Part shown: positions 18,557-21,713 of the stretch, in pieces
Numbering within the stretch: position 1 is the stretch's first letter
Layout: each line of letters opens with the position of its first letter
NCBI GenBank assembly: GCA_010015675.1
Contig: ML977080.1
Coordinates: 1-21,713 of the forward strand
DNA length: 21,713 nucleotides
DNA from: Byssothecium circinans
Taxonomy: Eukaryota; Ascomycota; Dothideomycetes; Pleosporales; Massarinaceae
Direction of reading: 5' to 3'
The notes under the pieces: generated by a model
Database searches by the model: none
Seen by the model: the letters and a program-made list of their open reading frames with translations, nothing else
What the model was told of the DNA's origin: nothing
Program-made: the position numbers and the translations under genes

Positions 18557-20188
18557 ATGCCTCCGAGGTCGTCGCGCGTCTCTGCACACTCAGGCGGCAT
18601 GACTACATTCAGCAGCCAGGTCCATTACCGCATGCTGCAGATGGCGCACATGAGTCAGCCAGACATCGATATCCAGCTCGATGATAGCCAGGGAAGCTAT
18701 GTGACGAGCTATTCCACTATGGATACTATGGAAGGAACTGTCACTATCACCCCACAACATGATACACGGTTCGAAGATGTGCAAATCGTTTTCACTGGTC
18801 AGTGGTGCTTCTCTGAATGGGAACGACGCAAATTGCTAACGCGGGATGCAGGCACCGCACAAGTCTACGTGGAACGCCTTACGCCCTCGCCTACCATGTC
18901 GGGTCGAGCAGAAGCATCTCACCGCTTCTTAACGTTGAAACAACCTATCGACGACTCTGACCTTCCAACACCACGGATACTTCTCGCAGGAAAGAAGTAT
19001 GTCTTTCCGTTCTACTTCACCGTCCCGGCGCACCTTCTACCAAGTGCGTGTTCGCACAAAGTCGTTTCAGACTACGTCCTCAATACCCACCTCATGCTAC
19101 CACCAAGCCTAGGAGATGCCGAGCTGTCTGGCTTTGGCGGTTCGTTGCTAGACGACATGGCGCCTGAAATGGCGAAGATCAACTACGCCATCAAAGTGCG
19201 GATACTGCAGTTTCATGAGAGCAAGGACAGGCTATCCGTTCTAGTGGAGAAGGCAAGGAAGGTGCGCATCAAGCCTGTGTTCGAGGAGCAGCCCCCGCTC
19301 AACATGGACGAACACCCAGAATACAGAGCACGATGTGAGAAGGCCATTAAGAAGGGACTATTCAAGGGAAAGCTGGGCACCCTGACGGCACAGTCTCGAC
19401 AACCGAAAGCGATGATTATCCCCGGTGCGCGTACGACCAACGAAGCTCCACCATCTACGCGCGCAAGAGTTTTGCTCCGGTTCGATCCCACTGAGGAGCA
19501 CCACGTTCCTCCATGCCTAGGCTCACTGAAGACGAATATCAAAGTGACTACATACTACGCCTGCACTCCACGTTCCGGCCTTCCCAGTCGCTCACACATC
19601 GGATATGATATCACTCAAGGCGTGTTCGCAGAGAGCACTACCATATCTACCCTGTGCATAGCATCTGCACAGTGGGAAAAGCACCCCGCATCCGAGGATC
19701 CAATTCTATGCGAGACAAACAGCGGACGTCGCGACTCGGGCATGTCAACCCTCTCCACCATCTCCAACACCACGTTCGACACCGGCATCCCACTCGCGTC
19801 CAAGAACTACAAAGGCGGCGACTTCTACACCGCATCCATCCTCGTCCCTGTCACCAAGACCGACAACAAGAATTTCATCCCGACCTTCCACTCGTGCCTC
19901 ATCTCACGTACCTATACGCTGAACATGAGCTTGTCGGTGCATGCGCCTGGTGTCAGCGATCCGACTCTAAACCTCAATATCCCACTACAGGTCTGCGCTG
20001 AGGGGAGTGTGACGGGGAATGAAAATGCGAGGGCCAGGAGCGCGGAGGCCGTTGCTCTGGAAGATGCAAGCAGAATGTTCGTGCCCCGGAGTGTGGCGCC
20101 CCCATCGAATGCTGATGCGCCGCCCGAGTACGTGGCGTTTCCTTCGCATGTGGGGAGGCATAATGCAAGGGTGACTGTTGTGGGGTGA
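18557..20188 (+). CDS. arrestin-like protein with C-terminal PPxY motif
   Basis: Single exon, 543 aa from the ATG at 18557. The second in-frame ATG at 18599 would remove 14 residues. The frame is open upstream to 18452 but without an ATG. The first half has the beta-sandwich character of the arrestin N domain (DIDIQLDDSQGSYVTSYST, GTVTITPQHD, FEDVQIVFTGQW, and a later KKYVFPFYFTVPAHLLP). The second half has alternating beta segments such as NFIPTFHSCLISRTYTLNMS, as in arrestin C domains. Residues 522-525 are PPEY, the PPxY motif by which fungal arrestin-related adaptors bind WW domains of the Rsp5-type HECT ubiquitin ligase, so a role in ubiquitin-dependent endocytosis of membrane proteins is likely. 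Cargo is unknown. No lesion is visible. Confidence 0.8.
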   Translation: MPPRSSRVSAHSGGMTTFSSQVHYRMLQMAHMSQPDIDIQLDDSQGSYVTSYSTMDTMEGTVTITPQHDTRFEDVQIVFTGQWCFSEWERRKLLTRDAGTAQVYVERLTPSPTMSGRAEASHRFLTLKQPIDDSDLPTPRILLAGKKYVFPFYFTVPAHLLPSACSHKVVSDYVLNTHLMLPPSLGDAELSGFGGSLLDDMAPEMAKINYAIKVRILQFHESKDRLSVLVEKARKVRIKPVFEEQPPLNMDEHPEYRARCEKAIKKGLFKGKLGTLTAQSRQPKAMIIPGARTTNEAPPSTRARVLLRFDPTEEHHVPPCLGSLKTNIKVTTYYACTPRSGLPSRSHIGYDITQGVFAESTTISTLCIASAQWEKHPASEDPILCETNSGRRDSGMSTLSTISNTTFDTGIPLASKNYKGGDFYTASILVPVTKTDNKNFIPTFHSCLISRTYTLNMSLSVHAPGVSDPTLNLNIPLQVCAEGSVTGNENARARSAEAVALEDASRMFVPRSVAPPSNADAPPEYVAFPSHVGRHNARVTVVG

Positions 20189-21570
20189 GGAGGACACATT
20201 GGGGAATCCAAGAGCAGAGCTTTGTTGGTAATATAGGTGGGATATGCGTTATACCCGGGCCGTCGGTGTTTCTATATATTTTGGCGCGAAAAGCTGTGTC
20301 GCGTTTAGGCTTTTGGCGTTTGGCTTTTGTTATGATATCTTTTAATTCGGGTGGAACGTTCGTGTCAAATAGCTTTCAACATCGACATGGGTCTTAAAGG
20401 CGCCGGGAGCGTGCGATTTTGTTTGATACCCAAGGGCGCGGGATATTTAGATCCTATTGCAGCTGCGCAGCGTATATAATTAAACTTACTTTATATTCCA
20501 CGTGATCTATAGATGAGCTACAACCAATTCGCGGAACCAAGCCTCACAGGCTGTACGGCCCTGTGACTATCGATGGTAACCACTGTTGAAATGAGGCCCT
20601 GAGTGAGTGGGGGGAAGACTAATAAGTTTAGTGTCACGTGATCAAGCGGTCACATGATTAGAGTCCGTCGTCAAACAACCACAACCACTATATTGATCAC
20701 GTCGAACGCCATATCAATATCGAAGCGGAAAACAACTCATCACTTAGATGTCCGCATCAAACTTGTGAGCGAAGGGCCCACACAAAGCGTGAATTGAAGA
20801 ACCATTCCAAGGTGTCCCAAGCCACTCCACTTTCGTATGTCCGCCACAGCGAAGGATGAAAAGAGAGCAGACCAGAAAAAAATTGTGGGGCGTAACTCGC
20901 CAGGTAGATCAAGTGAATGAGACAGCATGGACATGGAACCATGAATATCGGTGCGCAAAGAGTTTTGTAGGTTGTGTCTGTTCTCAGGAATTAACTAGAG
21001 CTTTAATCGACCATTGCTTCTCCACTTATTGATCTTACGGGATGCGGCGTTACTGCGATATCCTTTGCGCAACTCATAATTGCTACTAGAAGCGGACCGC
21101 TCCTGGCTCTCTTGCCACTCAATACCCTGTCGGCAACTAGCTCTTTGTTGCGACGCCGCTGCTCTCGCCAAGATGCCAAAGAAGCGTCGTCCCCGCACTT
21201 CTACCCATCTTCAATCACTACTCCTCATCACCCAGCATTCTATGTGAAATACCCTGAAACTTGAACGGCAGGAGCGGTCATTCTGAGGTCGTTCCTCTTG
21301 CCGGTTTTCCGCATTCTGTTTCGTATTTGACCGTTGGGAGCGACCAAAGTGAGTTTTACCTGACAAAAAAAATTCCACTGTGTTATATTAACATACATTG
21401 GCATATCGAACGACCCCTTTCGCGACTCTTCGACAGAGACGCTGTCCCATTCCGCGCAGAAATCATGTCGCAACGTATTTTTGTCTCGTGTCGCTCTGAT
21501 CATGACCCGATTGACATCGCGAATCTCGCTTGCCAAAATCTTTTACAGCGGTCGTACTCATATGATAAAG
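20189..21570. other. 1.4-kb spacer between arrestin gene and right transposon, no gene recognised
   Basis: Minus-strand frames at 20740-20958 and 20995-21198 and a plus frame at 21261-21575 have no recognisable motif. The 20995-21198 frame is Arg/Ser-rich and lacks an ATG. CACGTG E-boxes occur at 20499-20504 and 20635-20640, with TGATCACGT nearby at 20694-20702. The part after about 21200 may belong to the flank of the right-hand element. Confidence 0.45.
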
Positions 21571-21576
21571 ACTGAT

Positions 21577-21604
21577 GCGAGCCACCCACTGTTCCGAGCC
21601 ATCC
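21577..21604 (+). repeat. putative outer end of the right transposable element
   Basis: GCGAGCCACCC and CCGAGCCATCC lie 58-85 bp upstream of the right transposase ATG. They are followed by CGCCCAGAA, where the left element reads CCTCAGAA. The paired GCCAYCC arrangement is the same as in the left element on the opposite strand, but the right side lacks the expanded 18-bp array. Confidence 0.4.
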
Positions 21605-21661
21605 GCCCAGAACTCAGGCTCTCATCAAAACACGTATTTTCTCTCCACCCACTCGATTAAA

Positions 21662-21713
21662 ATGGACAACCGTGAAGCAACTATTCAAGCAGCTATTAGT
21701 GATCTTGATGCTG
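21662..21713 (+). CDS. 5' end of a pogo/Fot1-like DDE transposase gene (partial, runs off the window)
   Basis: The ATG at 21662 (TTAAAATGG) starts MDNREATIQAAISDLDA and runs open to the window end. Thirteen of 17 residues equal the left-hand copy, and the nucleotide sequence around CGTGAAGCA and CAAGCAGCTATTAG is also shared, so both belong to one family but are diverged copies. No more than the first helix of the DNA-binding domain can be seen. Confidence 0.6.
   Translation, partial: MDNREATIQAAISDLDA

Noticed and set aside
20995..21198. Arg/Ser-rich minus-strand ORF near the right transposon
   Set aside because: No ATG, with a stop just upstream, and no recognised transposon protein similarity.
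1..21713. Starship or other giant cargo element, or a secondary-metabolite cluster
   Set aside because: No DUF3435 tyrosine-recombinase captain, no PKS/NRPS/terpene synthase and no cluster-type transcription factor are present. The transposase ends are of the pogo/Fot1 kind.
1..21713. CRISPR arrays, tRNA or rRNA genes
   Set aside because: The tandem repeats have no spacers, and no cloverleaf with A and B boxes or rRNA segment was found by eye.

Overview
The window looks like nuclear DNA of a filamentous ascomycete (Pezizomycotina; a dothideomycete would fit, but that is a guess). The signs are genes cut by 39-70 bp introns with GTANGT/GTGAG donors and CTRAY-type branch sites, fungal protein families, pogo/Fot1-like transposase ends, and an AT-rich block plus a broken gene that look like repeat-induced point mutation (RIP).

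Layout. Both edges are the first 17 codons of related transposase genes that point out of the window (1-51 minus, 21662-21713 plus). The left one has an 18-bp tandem repeat array upstream. 325-1842 and somewhat beyond is a decayed gene with four copies of an FG-x-H-x-GK...VP-x-x-Y-x-x-W/YL module (DUF3820-like) and an XPA-C-like segment, spread over three frames. 3110-4599 is an intact six-exon secreted short tyrosinase. 5068-6950 is gene-poor: a Lys/Ser-rich ORF fragment, a MITE-like inverted repeat and an AT-rich block. 7009-8164 (minus) is a broken DHA2-type MFS efflux pump. Upstream of it lies a decayed 48-bp tandem repeat (16 codons per unit), and then an intact alpha/beta hydrolase (9049-10346, plus) with a palindromic double CCAAT box in its promoter. 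11706-12919 (minus) is a two-exon aminoglycoside-phosphotransferase-like kinase. 14162-16943 is a five-exon, multi-pass DUF6536 membrane protein with a Cys-rich loop. 18557-20188 is a single-exon arrestin-like adaptor with a C-terminal PPEY motif.

Function. No operon-like or classical biosynthetic cluster is present: there is no PKS, NRPS, terpene synthase or cluster transcription factor. The tyrosinase, hydrolase, kinase-like protein and dead MFS pump would fit an accessory oxidation, detoxification or export neighbourhood that is partly decaying, but nothing in the sequence shows that they work together. The arrestin and the DUF6536 protein look like ordinary cell-biology genes.

The most unusual items are the four-module DUF3820-like relic, the 48-bp codon-periodic repeat, the inverted transposase pair framing the window, and the paired transition-type stop codons in the MFS gene. 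All splice models were made by eye from frame continuity and family expectation and have not been tested against transcripts.
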